DNA from: Acidiferrimicrobium sp. IK
Lineage (GTDB): Bacteria; Actinomycetota; Acidimicrobiia; Acidimicrobiales; Palsa-688
Assembly (NCBI RefSeq): GCF_025499425.1
Contig: NZ_JAIMCB010000007.1
Coordinates: 186,001 to 250,000, forward strand
Length of the DNA stretch: 64,000 nt
Direction of reading: 5' to 3'
Part shown: in pieces, positions 56,833 through 64,000 of the stretch
How the letters are laid out: every line of letters begins with the position of its first letter
How positions within the stretch are numbered: the first letter of the stretch is position 1
Notes under the pieces: model-generated
What the model was told of the DNA's origin: nothing
What the model saw: only the letters and a program-made list of their open reading frames with translations
Database searches by the model: none
Made by a program: the position numbers and the translations under genes

Positions 56833-58338
56833 GTGGCCCGGTTCTACGTCACCACACCCATCTACTACGTCAACGACGCGCCCCACATCGGGCACGCCTA
56901 CACGACGGTCACGGCCGACGCGCTGGCTCGATGGCATCGCCTTCTCGGTGACGACGTCTGGTTCCTCACCGGGACCGACGAGCACGGCTTGAAGATGCAG
57001 CGGGCCGCGGAGGCCAACGGGCTCACACCCATCGAGCAGGCCGACCGTTACTCGCAGCGCTTCCGGGAGGCGTGGGCGCAGCTCGACATCACCAACGACG
57101 ACTTCATCCGCACCAGCGAACCCCGCCACTACAAGGCCGTCCAGGCGCTCATGCAGGCCGCCTACGACAACGGCTGGATCGAGCTGGGGACCTACGAGGG
57201 CCTGTACTGCGTGCACTGCGAGGCCTACTACGCGGAGAGCGAGCTGGTCGAAGGCAACCTGTGCCCGATCCATCGCCGGCCCGTCGAGCACATGACCGAA
57301 GAGAACTACTTCTTCAAGCTGTCGGCGTTCGGGGACCGGCTGCTCGAGTGGTACGACTCCAGTCCGACCACGGTGATACCCGAGAGCAAGCGCAACGAGG
57401 CCGCCGGGTTGGTCAAAGGCGGCCTGCGCGACATCTCCATCTCCCGGACGTCCATCTCCTGGGGAGTCCCGGTGCCGTGGGACCCCCGCCACGTCTTCTA
57501 CGTCTGGTACGACGCGCTGATCAACTACGCCACCGCGGTCGGCTACGGGGAGGACCCGGAGCGCTTCGCCACGTGGTGGCCGAGCGTGCAGCACCTGGTC
57601 GGCAAGGACATCCTCCGGTTCCACTGCGTGTACTGGCCGGCGCTTCTCATGGCGGCGGGCATCGACCCGCCCCACGGCGTGGCGGTGCATGGGTTCCTGC
57701 TCGTCGGCGGCGAGAAGATGTCCAAGACCTCCCTCAACCAGATCGCCCCCGCAGACCTGGTGGAGACGTTCGGCGTTGACGGCTTCCGCTACCACTTCCT
57801 GCGCGACCAGCCCTTCGGGCCCGACGGCGACTTCTCCTTCGAGGGCATGGTCGCCCGCTACAACGCGGACCTGGCCAACAACCTCGGCAACCTGTTGAAC
57901 CGGGTGGCCACGGTGGTGGGTAAAAAGTGCGGGGGTGTGGGACCGGCCCCCGACCCCGACAGCCGCCTGGCCGCGGTCGCCAAGGAGGGCTACGACACGG
58001 CCGCAGCAGCATGGGCACGGGTCGCGCCCAGCGAGGCCCTCGAGGCCACCTGGCGGCTGGTGCGCGAGACCAACGCCGCCCTGGAGGCCGCCGAGCCGTG
58101 GAAGGCCGAGCCGGGTCCGGGTGTCGACAAGGTCCTCGGGGACGCCCTCGAGGCGCTGCGCATCATGGCGGTCATGGCCACCCCGGCGCTGCCCAACAAG
58201 TGCGAGGAGATCTGGCGGCGGATCGGGCTGCCCGGCGTTCCGAGCGAGCAGCGGTTGCCGGACGCGGCCCGGTGGGGCGGCTATCCAGGCGGGCTGACCG
58301 TGCTCACCGGCCCGCCCATTTTCCCAAGGATCAGCTGA
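56833..58338 (+). CDS. metG: Methionyl-tRNA synthetase
   Basis: This 501-residue class I synthetase has the HIGH-type PHIGHAYTT (residues ~17-25), the zinc-binding knuckle YCVHCEAYY ... LCPIHRRPVEH (C-x2-C, C-x2-H) and the KMSKS motif GEKMSKTSLNQ. It is a monomeric form without the C-terminal tRNA-binding extension. It starts at the GTG at 56833, 6 bases after TACCCT. It heads the metG-tatD-rsmA-ispE cluster common in Gram-positive bacteria. Confidence 0.96.
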   Translation: MARFYVTTPIYYVNDAPHIGHAYTTVTADALARWHRLLGDDVWFLTGTDEHGLKMQRAAEANGLTPIEQADRYSQRFREAWAQLDITNDDFIRTSEPRHYKAVQALMQAAYDNGWIELGTYEGLYCVHCEAYYAESELVEGNLCPIHRRPVEHMTEENYFFKLSAFGDRLLEWYDSSPTTVIPESKRNEAAGLVKGGLRDISISRTSISWGVPVPWDPRHVFYVWYDALINYATAVGYGEDPERFATWWPSVQHLVGKDILRFHCVYWPALLMAAGIDPPHGVAVHGFLLVGGEKMSKTSLNQIAPADLVETFGVDGFRYHFLRDQPFGPDGDFSFEGMVARYNADLANNLGNLLNRVATVVGKKCGGVGPAPDPDSRLAAVAKEGYDTAAAAWARVAPSEALEATWRLVRETNAALEAAEPWKAEPGPGVDKVLGDALEALRIMAVMATPALPNKCEEIWRRIGLPGVPSEQRLPDAARWGGYPGGLTVLTGPPIFPRIS

Positions 58339-58346
58339 CCGGCCAC

Positions 58347-59111
58347 ATGTGGACCGACAGTCACTGCCACGTACCGTATGAAGGCCTCGACGCGACCGAA
58401 GACGAACTGGTCGCGCAGGCCCACGCCGCCGGCGTCGACCGGATGATCACCGTCGGCACCGACGCGGCCCAGTCGGCCGCGGCGATCGACGCCGCTCGCC
58501 GCCACCCCCGGATGTGGGCCACCGTCGGCCTCCACCCCCATGACGCGTCGCAGGGAGTGGCCACCATCGAGGGGCTCCTCGCCGACCCCGACCCCCTCGT
58601 CGTCGCGGTCGGCGAGTGCGGCCTCGACTACTTCTACGAGCACTCGCCCCGCGACGCCCAGCGATCGGCGTTCGCGGCCCAGATCGGCCTGGCCCGAGAC
58701 CGCGACCTGGCGCTGGTGATCCACACCAGGGACGCGTGGGACGACACCTTCGACATCCTGGCGTCGGAGGGAGTCCCCGAGCGGACCGTGGTCCATTGCT
58801 TCACCGGCGGCCCCGAAGAGGCCCGCCGCGCCCTCGACCTGGGGGCGTGGCTTTCGTTCAGCGGCATCATCACCTTCAAGACTGCCGGCGCCGTCCGCGA
58901 TGCGGCCGCGCTGTGCCCGTTGGAGCGGATGCTGGTCGAGACCGACGCGCCGTTCCTGGCCCCGGTGCCCCACCGGGGAAAACCGAACCGCCCGGCCCTG
59001 GTACCCGTCGTCGGAGCGGCGGTCGCCGCTGCCCGGGGCGTCGGCGTCGACGAGGTCGAGGCGGCCACCGCGGCCGCCGCCACCGCGGTGTTCCGCCTTC
59101 CCGGTGCGTAG
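58347..59111 (+). CDS. tatD: TatD-family metal-dependent DNase
   Basis: This 254-residue TIM-barrel hydrolase has N-terminal DSHCH metal ligands, GECGLDYFYEHSPRDAQ (catalytic Glu), IHTRDAWDD, HCFTGGPEEA and VETDAPFLAP. It has 3'-5' exonuclease/DNA repair activity in characterised members. The ATG at 58347 is 9 bases after metG. Confidence 0.94.
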   Translation: MWTDSHCHVPYEGLDATEDELVAQAHAAGVDRMITVGTDAAQSAAAIDAARRHPRMWATVGLHPHDASQGVATIEGLLADPDPLVVAVGECGLDYFYEHSPRDAQRSAFAAQIGLARDRDLALVIHTRDAWDDTFDILASEGVPERTVVHCFTGGPEEARRALDLGAWLSFSGIITFKTAGAVRDAAALCPLERMLVETDAPFLAPVPHRGKPNRPALVPVVGAAVAAARGVGVDEVEAATAAAATAVFRLPGA

Positions 59112-59141
59112 CCGCCCCGGGCCGACGGCGAGGCCCCGGCC

Positions 59142-60122
59142 GTGACCCACAGCCACCGCGAGCTCACCGCCCTCCTCGACCAGCACGGGCTTCACCCCAG
59201 CCGCGCCCTCGGCCAGAACTTCGTCGCCGACGCCAACACCGTGCGCCGCATCGCCCGCCTCGCCGACGTCGGGCCCGGGGACCGGGTGCTCGAGATCGGC
59301 GCCGGTCTCGGCAGCCTGACCTTGGCCCTGGCTGACACCGGAGCGTCGGTGACCGCCGTGGAGGTGGACCGCCACCTGGTGCCGGTCCTGCGCTCGGTGG
59401 TCGGTGATCGTGCGGCGGTGGTCGAGGGCGACGCCACCCGCCTCGACTGGGACACGGTGCTCGGCGGCGACGCGGGCTGGGTGCTGGTGGCCAACCTGCC
59501 CTACAACGTGGCCACGCCGCTGGTGGCCGACCTGCTCGACTTCGTTCCCGGCGTCGCCCGCATGCTGGTGATGGTGCAAAAAGAGGTCGGGGAGCGGCTC
59601 GCGGCCGGTCCCGGCGACGCGGCCTACGGGGCGGTGTCGGTCAAGGTTTCCTACTGGGCGACCGCCCGCGTCGCCGGGCTGGTGCCTCCCACCGTGTTCG
59701 TTCCCCGCCCCAACGTGGACTCCGCGCTCGTCGCCATCACCCGCCGGCCGGCGCCGGCGGTGGACCCGGCGCTGGTCGGCCCCGAAGAGCTGTTCGCGCT
59801 GGTGCGGGCCGGCTTCGCGCAACGCCGGAAGATGCTGCGCCGGGCTCTCGCCGGCGTCGCCAGCCCGGCTGCGTTCGAGGCCGCCGGCATCGCCCCCACC
59901 GCCCGGGCCGAGGAGCTGTCGGTCGAGGCGTGGGGCGCGCTGGCCGCGGCCATCGCAGCGGGCCGCGCCGGCGCCGGCCGCGAGGCCGAGGCCGGCAGCC
60001 GGGGCGAGGGCGGTGAGGCTGGCGGGCGCGGTGAGGGCGGGCACGGTGAGGGCGGGCGCGGTGAGGCTGGCGAAACGTCCGTTCGTCCGCCGGCGTCGGC
60101 CGGGCCCGCGGGGCGCCGGTGA
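59142..60122 (+). CDS. rsmA: 16S rRNA (adenine(1518)-N6/adenine(1519)-N6)-dimethyltransferase
   Basis: This 326-residue enzyme has the classical KsgA features: RALGQNFVAD, VLEIGAGLGSLTLAL (SAM motif I), VANLPYNVATPLV (NLPY catalytic motif) and VPRPNVDSALV. The last ~45 residues are a low-complexity Gly/Glu/Arg tail from repeated GGCGCGGTGAG-like units (60005-60070), absent from typical members. The GTG at 59142 is the start. The stop overlaps ispE by 4 bases. Confidence 0.93.
   Translation: MTHSHRELTALLDQHGLHPSRALGQNFVADANTVRRIARLADVGPGDRVLEIGAGLGSLTLALADTGASVTAVEVDRHLVPVLRSVVGDRAAVVEGDATRLDWDTVLGGDAGWVLVANLPYNVATPLVADLLDFVPGVARMLVMVQKEVGERLAAGPGDAAYGAVSVKVSYWATARVAGLVPPTVFVPRPNVDSALVAITRRPAPAVDPALVGPEELFALVRAGFAQRRKMLRRALAGVASPAAFEAAGIAPTARAEELSVEAWGALAAAIAAGRAGAGREAEAGSRGEGGEAGGRGEGGHGEGGRGEAGETSVRPPASAGPAGRR
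60005..60070 (+). repeat. Low-complexity repeats encoding the RsmA tail
   Basis: Several imperfect copies of a GGCGGGCGCGGTGAG-type unit encode Gly-Arg-Gly-Glu runs (GGRGEGGHGEGGRGEAG). They are in frame and beyond the conserved domain. Confidence 0.8.
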
Positions 60123-60838
60123 CCACCATGCTGGCGCCGGCCAAGCTGGCGCTGACCCTACGGGTGGTCGGCGTGCGCGACGACGGCTACCACCTGATCG
60201 ACGCGGAGATGGTCAGTCTGGATCTGGCCGACGAGCTGACCTTCGAACCGGGGGACTCCCTCACGGTGGTCGACGAGGTGGGCAGGGGAGCGGCCGTCGC
60301 CGCCGGCGACGACAACCTGGTGCGACGGGCCCTGGCCGCGGTGGACCGACGCGCCGCGGTGACCCTGCGCAAACGCATTCCCGCCGGCGGCGGCCTCGGC
60401 GGGGGGTCCTCAGACGCGGCTGCCGTGCTGCGCTGGGCGGGCTGTCGGGACCTGTCGGTGGCCGCAGGACTCGGTGCTGACGTCCCGTTCTGCGTCGTCG
60501 GTGGGCGGGCCCGGGTCCGCGGCGTCGGCGACATCCTGGAGCCGCTCGATGCTGCGCCCCGCCTCGGGAACGCATACACCCTGCTCACTCCGCCTTTCGG
60601 CGTGTCGACCGTCGCGGTCTACAAGGCCTGGGACTCCCTCGGCGGCCCGACCGGTGCGGTCAACGACCTCGAGGTGCCGGCGCTGCACGTCGAACCCCGC
60701 CTGGCCCGCTGGCGGGACCGGCTCGGCGACGCGTCGGGCGAGGTGCCGGTGCTGGCGGGCAGCGGGTCGACGTGGTTCGTTCCCGGCGCCTACCCGGGTG
60801 AGGGCCGGATCGTCGCTCGGGTGGTCGGGCCGGCATAG
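60119..60838 (+). CDS. ispE: 4-Diphosphocytidyl-2-C-methyl-D-erythritol kinase
   Basis: This 239-residue GHMP kinase of the MEP isoprenoid pathway has APAKLALTLRVVGVRDDGYH (substrate-binding), the ATP loop PAGGGLGGGSSDAAAVL and the GHMP motif 3 region VLAGSGSTWFVPG. It is about 50-60 residues shorter than most IspE proteins, mainly in the middle and C-terminal parts. It starts at the GTG at 60119, overlapping rsmA. Confidence 0.9.
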   Translation: MTTMLAPAKLALTLRVVGVRDDGYHLIDAEMVSLDLADELTFEPGDSLTVVDEVGRGAAVAAGDDNLVRRALAAVDRRAAVTLRKRIPAGGGLGGGSSDAAAVLRWAGCRDLSVAAGLGADVPFCVVGGRARVRGVGDILEPLDAAPRLGNAYTLLTPPFGVSTVAVYKAWDSLGGPTGAVNDLEVPALHVEPRLARWRDRLGDASGEVPVLAGSGSTWFVPGAYPGEGRIVARVVGPA

Positions 60839-61006
60839 CTGGCTGCCTGCGGGCGGCCGCTGGCGGGCGGCGGTCGCTGGTGGCGGTCGGGTGGTGGCGG
60901 TCGCTGGTGGCGGTCGCTGGTGGCGGCGGCGGGTGGTCGGTCGCGGCGGCCGGGTGGTGGCCGCGGGCGGTCGGTCGCGGCGGCCGCCCCCGCCTGACGC
61001 TTCCGA
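60839..61006. repeat. G-rich non-coding repeats after ispE
   Basis: No gene is visible between ispE and the bS22-like gene (60839-61224, 386 bp). The first 168 bases are G-rich on the plus strand with repeated GGCGGTCGCTGGTG units (about 60868-60925) and a 17-bp direct repeat GTCGGTCGCGGCGGCCG at 60936-60952 and 60970-60986. Clustered GGG/GG runs could fold into quadruplex-like RNA or DNA. Confidence 0.75.
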
Positions 61007-61056
61007 GAGCAGATGTCTCTAACCCGTGCTGTAGCGCGGGTTAGAGACACTTGCTC
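61007..61056. terminator. Long hairpin (two 20-base arms) downstream of ispE
   Basis: Left arm 61007-61026 and right arm 61037-61056 pair at 18 of 20 positions around a 10-base loop. The inner 13 bp (TGTCTCTAACCCG / CGGGTTAGAGACA) are perfect. It is much less GC-rich than its surroundings. It lies between ispE and the convergent bS22 gene, so it may terminate both. It could also be a small mobile or regulatory palindrome. Confidence 0.6.
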
Positions 61057-61224
61057 TCCGCCGACGCTGCCCTGGGCTGTTCCCGCGACCCTGCCCCGGG
61101 GCCGTCCCACCCACGCCGGCGCCCGGCCGACGGCGCGACGAAACGTGCGGCCAGGCACCCTCACGGGTACCGCGACCGCACGCTTATCGAGGTCAGTCCG
61201 GGAGCTGTGGAGCGGCGCTGAGCG

Positions 61225-61323
61225 TCAGCGGCCGGCCCGGCGCTGCCAGCGCGTGGCCTTCAACATCTTCTTGTGCTTCTTCTTGCGCATGCGCTTGCGG
61301 CGCTTTTTGATCAAGGATCCCAT
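61225..61323 (-). CDS. 30S ribosomal protein bS22-like (AURKAIP1/COX24 domain, 32 aa)
   Basis: This 32-residue, extremely basic peptide is MGSLIKKRRKRMRKKKHKKM followed by LKATRWQRRAGR. This is the signature of the actinobacterial small-subunit protein bS22 (MGSVIKKRRKRMxKKKHRK in mycobacteria). It is too short for most gene finders. It starts at the ATG at 61323. No strong ribosome binding site is seen. Confidence 0.9.
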   Translation of the reverse strand: MGSLIKKRRKRMRKKKHKKMLKATRWQRRAGR

Positions 61324-61386
61324 GGCGGCTGGCCAACCTAGTGCCCGCGCGCCGGGTGGCGCACGCGGCCCCCGACCCGGCCGGGC

Positions 61387-62556
61387 CTACGCCGGCTTCG
61401 GCTTGGGCGCAGGGACCCCCACGCGGGGACCTGCCACGGCGTGCTCCGGCCAGCGCCGGCGCGACACAATCGCCAGCTTGCGCATCAGCGCCACTGCGCC
61501 CGGGTCGTCGTCGCCGGGGCGGGTTTCGATGACCCCGTCAGCGATCATCCCGTCGATGATCTCCCGGCCGGCGTCGGTGCGCACGATCGTCAGGGTCCAG
61601 TCGTTGAACGCTCCGATCCCCCCCGTGGAGATGTCGGCGTGCTCCGCGGCGAAGTCCGGGCAGGTCTTGCACCCCTCGCGGGTCCACCCGTGGCACTCCT
61701 TGAGGGGGATCTCGTGGTAGGCCCCGTCGCGCATCCAGATCTGGAGCACGCCTTTGATGTTCATTTTGACGATGTCGGCTCGGGCCAGGCCGTACTTGGC
61801 CTCCAGCAACTCCGGGAAGATGGCGTCGTCGAAGGTTTTGGAGCACAGCAGACCGATCGACAAGCCGAGGCGGCGCCCGACCTTGCCGGCCTTGCGGGCT
61901 CGCATCACCGCCGGCACCGACGCCTGGCAACTCATGCCGACCAGCGCAATGCGCTCCGCCCCCGACTCGATGGCCTGCGTGTAGGCCAGGGTGTTGGCGG
62001 AGTAGGTGTAGCGGGAACCCGACGCGGCGAGGATCTCCTCGCGGGTGCGGGCCAGGCCGGGCACTGCCTTCCAGGTCGAACCGTCCCCCTCGAGGTAGGA
62101 GACGAGCGCGGCGTCGATCCTGTCGTGCTCAAGCGCCCACAACAAGATGGCCGAGACCAGGCCGCCGTCTTGGCCTCGCTCGTGGATCTCCGGGTCGACC
62201 GCCCGGGCCAGCAGGACGTCCTTGCTCTGGCCGGCGAGTTCCTCGGGGAGGCGCTCGCGCCCGAAGAGGTGGGTGTCGATCTCGCTTTCCCAGGTCCGGA
62301 ACCGAGGGCAGGCACGGGTGCAGCTAGTGCAGCCACGCTCGCCGTGGCCACACCCGCCCGGGCCGGCTTCCTCCTCGAGGTGGAAGGGCTTGTACACCCC
62401 CTGGGTGTCGTCGTAGCCGAGCACGTCGTGCGGGCAGGCCACCACGCACCCGGCGCACCCCGTGCACAACCCAGATGTGACCACCTCGGAGAACAGTTCA
62501 GCCCACTGCGCCTTCCAGCGCTGCTTGGCGGCCGGCTCGGTGGTGGTGACGCTCAT
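61387..62556 (-). CDS. Coenzyme F420 hydrogenase/dehydrogenase beta-subunit-type iron-sulfur protein
   Basis: This 389-residue protein of the FrhB/FdhB family is also related to 7-hydroxymethyl-chlorophyll a reductase. It has the N-terminal ferredoxin-like clusters CTGCAGCVVACP (residues ~31-42) and GCTSCTRACPRF, then the FrhB N- and C-terminal domains. GGLVSAILLWALEH, GMSCQASVPAV, GLLCSKTF and CKTCPDFAAEHADIS hold further conserved Cys. It probably uses FAD and F420. It starts at the ATG at 62556, 7 bases after TAGCGT. It is divergent from the interrupted MFS gene. Confidence 0.88.
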   Translation of the reverse strand: MSVTTTEPAAKQRWKAQWAELFSEVVTSGLCTGCAGCVVACPHDVLGYDDTQGVYKPFHLEEEAGPGGCGHGERGCTSCTRACPRFRTWESEIDTHLFGRERLPEELAGQSKDVLLARAVDPEIHERGQDGGLVSAILLWALEHDRIDAALVSYLEGDGSTWKAVPGLARTREEILAASGSRYTYSANTLAYTQAIESGAERIALVGMSCQASVPAVMRARKAGKVGRRLGLSIGLLCSKTFDDAIFPELLEAKYGLARADIVKMNIKGVLQIWMRDGAYHEIPLKECHGWTREGCKTCPDFAAEHADISTGGIGAFNDWTLTIVRTDAGREIIDGMIADGVIETRPGDDDPGAVALMRKLAIVSRRRWPEHAVAGPRVGVPAPKPKPA

Positions 62557-62563
62557 GGTCCAT

Positions 62564-62569
62564 ACGCTA
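62564..62569 (-). promoter_or_regulatory. Putative -10 element (TAGCGT), leaderless start
   Basis: TAGCGT on the minus strand ends 7 bases before the ATG of the F420-type gene. Confidence 0.5.
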
Positions 62570-62741
62570 ACCCCAGCACCGCTTCCGCTACCTGTCCCGG
62601 TACCGTCCAACCCGACATGGCCACCTCCCCCCGTGGCGCGCCGGGCTCCGACGCGCCCCCGCGCGACAAAGAGCTGTCGACCGGCCTGGTCCTGATGAGC
62701 CTCCCCTGGAGTCGTAGAGGCATGCTCTATGAGGAGAGCTC

Positions 62742-63032
62742 ATGCCAGAGAGACGAAGGAAGTTCGATGCGGAGTTCAGGGCCGGTGCGGTCCGGATCGT
62801 CCGGGAGACCAAGAAGCCGATCGCGCAGGTCGCCCGAGACCTCGGTGTAAACGAGGGCACCTTGGGGAACTGGGTGGCCAGGGACCGGGTGGAGCGCGGC
62901 GAGTCGGAGGGCTTGACCGGCGATGAACGCGCCGAGTTGGCCCGGCTGCGATCGGAAGTCGCCGAGCTGCGGATGGAGCGTGATGTCCTCAAGCGATCCG
63001 TGGTCCTTTGGGTGAAGGAAGCGACGAGGTGA
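62742..63032 (+). CDS. IS3-family transposase OrfA
   Basis: This 96-residue protein has a helix-turn-helix ([38 protein letters not shown]) and a C-terminal leucine-zipper-like coiled coil ([23 protein letters not shown]). The ATG at 62742 follows GAGGAGAG. It overlaps orfB by 25 bases. Fusion to OrfB by -1 frameshifting is expected for the family, but no canonical slippery heptamer is visible in the overlap. Confidence 0.93.
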   Translation: MPERRRKFDAEFRAGAVRIVRETKKPIAQVARDLGVNEGTLGNWVARDRVERGESEGLTGDERAELARLRSEVAELRMERDVLKRSVVLWVKEATR

Positions 63033-63913
63033 CCGTGACGGACTTCATCGCTGACCAAAGGACCAGCCACGGGGTTCCCCACGCCGTCACCTGCCGGGCT
63101 CTCGACGTGTCGGAGGCGTGGTTCTACAAGTGGCGGGACCGGCCGCCGAGTTCCCGCCAGGAGCGTCGGGTGCTGCTTGATGCTGCGGTGGCTGTCTCGT
63201 TCCGGGCGTCGGGGGACTCCTACGGGTCGCCGCGTGTGTTCGATGATCTGATCGCAGAAGGGTGGAAGGTGAGCGTGAACACCGTCGCGGAGTCGATGGC
63301 GCGCCAAGGGCTGGTCGCTCGATCGAAGAAGCGCCGCAAGAACCTGACCCGCCCCGACAAGACCAAACGGCCGTTCCCTGACTTGTTGAAGAGAGACTTC
63401 AGCGCGGTCGCGCCCGATGTGCGGTGGGTGGGCGACATGACCGAGGTCGCCACCGACGAGGGCAAGCTGTACCTGGCGACGGTGATCGATCTGTTCTCGC
63501 GGAGGCTGCTTGGCTACGCCACCGGGGTCCATCCTGACGCCGAGCTCGCCGCTGACGCCATCCGGATGGCCGCCGCCATCAGGGGTGGGACGGTCACGGG
63601 CGTGATTTTCCACACCGACCGAGGCTCGACCTACACGGCGAACGACTTCACCGCCTTGTGCCGTCGACTCGGGATCGTCCAGTCGATGGGCCGGGTCGGC
63701 TCGTGTTTTGATAATGCCGCCGCTGAATCGTTTTTCTCGACATTGGAACACGAAGTCCAATCCCGTCACCATTTCGCGACGAGAGCAGAAGCACAAACAA
63801 CAATAGTGTCGTGGGTGGTCGACTTTTACAACTCTCGCCGGCGTCACAGTTCCGCAGGAAGGCAATCGCCTATTGACTTCGAGCGCCTATACGCTAATAT
63901 GGAAGCAGCATAA
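63008..63913 (+). CDS. IS3-family transposase OrfB (DDE integrase)
   Basis: The 301-residue frame opens at a TTG at 63008. An N-terminal HTH_21-like region precedes the rve integrase core, with catalytic Asp in VGDMTEVA, Asp in FHTDRGSTY and Glu in [14 protein letters not shown], so the DDE triad is complete. The C-terminal [12 protein letters not shown] is typical. Nothing suggests inactivation, so the element may be active. Confidence 0.93.
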   Translation: MGEGSDEVTVTDFIADQRTSHGVPHAVTCRALDVSEAWFYKWRDRPPSSRQERRVLLDAAVAVSFRASGDSYGSPRVFDDLIAEGWKVSVNTVAESMARQGLVARSKKRRKNLTRPDKTKRPFPDLLKRDFSAVAPDVRWVGDMTEVATDEGKLYLATVIDLFSRRLLGYATGVHPDAELAADAIRMAAAIRGGTVTGVIFHTDRGSTYTANDFTALCRRLGIVQSMGRVGSCFDNAAAESFFSTLEHEVQSRHHFATRAEAQTTIVSWVVDFYNSRRRHSSAGRQSPIDFERLYANMEAA

Positions 63914-64000
63914 CGGAACCCTCCACGATCCGAGGGGAAGCTCACTGATCCTCGCGGCCGCGTGCGGGGTGTCGGTGGCCAGCCTCTACTACCCCCAGCC

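Larger units (their letters stand above)
62696..63944 (+). mobile_element. IS3-family insertion sequence, 1249 bp, complete
   Basis: The left terminal repeat 62696-62720 (starts TGAGCCTCCCCT) matches the right one 63920-63944 (ends AGGGGAAGCTCA) at 20 of 25 positions. The element is flanked by an exact 4-bp target duplication, CTGA (62692-62695 and 63945-63948). It carries orfA and orfB in the usual overlapping, -1 relative arrangement. The last third of orfB is noticeably more AT-rich than the chromosome, pointing to an outside source. Confidence 0.92.
62617..64000 (+). pseudogene. MFS transporter gene split by the IS3 element
   Basis: The 5' fragment 62617-62695 encodes MATSPRG ... STGLVL. 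After the insertion the frame resumes at 63949 with LILAAACGVSVASLYY (counting the restored codon), the typical first transmembrane segment of an MFS exporter, and runs off the window edge. Removing 62696-63944 plus one CTGA copy rejoins the halves exactly in frame. TACCGT at 62601-62606 is a plausible -10. The transporter is presumably non-functional in this strain. Confidence 0.85.

Noticed and set aside
63000-63032. Slippery heptamer for OrfA-OrfB fusion
   Set aside because: The overlap has the right -1 geometry but no X-XXY-YYZ sequence in the OrfA frame, so I did not annotate a frameshift site.
1-64000. tRNA, rRNA or CRISPR loci
   Set aside because: None recognised by eye on either strand. 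A covariance-model search could still find a tRNA.

Overview
The window is 64 kb of very GC-rich, densely packed chromosomal DNA from an actinobacterium. The evidence is a sigma factor of the SigB/SigF type, mycothiol-type and F420-type redox proteins, a mycobacterial-like mannosyltransferase, and two tiny actinobacterial ribosomal proteins (bL37-like at 52094-52180 and bS22-like at 61225-61323). Acidimicrobiia is my guess for the class, but that is inference. I saw no rRNA, tRNA or CRISPR array. At least eleven genes have a TANNNT hexamer 6-8 bases before the start codon, the arrangement expected of leaderless transcripts.

Layout. 1-7.7 kb is a plus-strand catabolic operon: an ABC importer of the nitrate/sulfonate/taurine class, a benzoylformate-decarboxylase-like ThDP enzyme, two FAH-family hydrolases, two short-chain dehydrogenases and an IclR regulator. 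7.7-15 kb holds mixed genes: CMD-like, YaaA, a frameshifted luciferase-like monooxygenase, an acyl desaturase, a GAF-ANTAR protein and an acyltransferase-SGNH protein. 15-20.6 kb carries a HAD phosphatase, then a minus-strand phenylalanine/tyrosine degradation operon (hpd, fahA, hmgA, phhA) divergent from an Lrp/AsnC regulator. 20.5-29 kb has F420/DDN-like, HAD and GDT1 proteins, glucose-6-phosphate dehydrogenase, a His-rich protein behind a palindromic operator, an alternative sigma factor, a mannosyltransferase, a DsbA-like protein and an MFS exporter. 29-36.7 kb contains a WYL regulator fused to an RsbW-like ATPase domain, an uncharacterised two-gene unit with a nuclease-like second gene, a short NAD-type glutamate dehydrogenase and a MurR/RpiR regulator. 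36.8-43 kb has an O-methyltransferase, RpiB, MurA with Asp in place of the active-site Cys, MenC, a channel-like membrane protein and a DEAD-box helicase. 43-52 kb has XseA-XseB-rhodanese, a metallophosphoesterase, PepN, an adenosine-kinase-like PfkB protein, a crotonase and a third FAH-type hydrolase. 52-61 kb is housekeeping (DUF192-like, RsmI, and metG-tatD-rsmA-ispE) and includes a bacteriophytochrome-PP2C / STAS / anti-sigma kinase module. 61.2-64 kb has bS22, an F420-type reductase, and an MFS gene split by an IS3-family element.

How the genes work together. The most coherent regulatory unit is 53.5-56.7 kb. A bacteriophytochrome sensory region is joined directly to a PP2C phosphatase, is translationally coupled to a STAS anti-anti-sigma factor, and is divergent from an RsbW-like kinase. 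It reads as a red/far-red-light input to partner switching, and the SigB/SigF-type sigma factor at 24.6 kb is a possible output. The WYL-HATPase fusion at 29.2 kb may be a second, chimeric partner-switching component. The insertion sequence at 62696-63944 has terminal inverted repeats and an exact 4-bp target duplication (CTGA). Removing it restores the reading frame of an MFS transporter.
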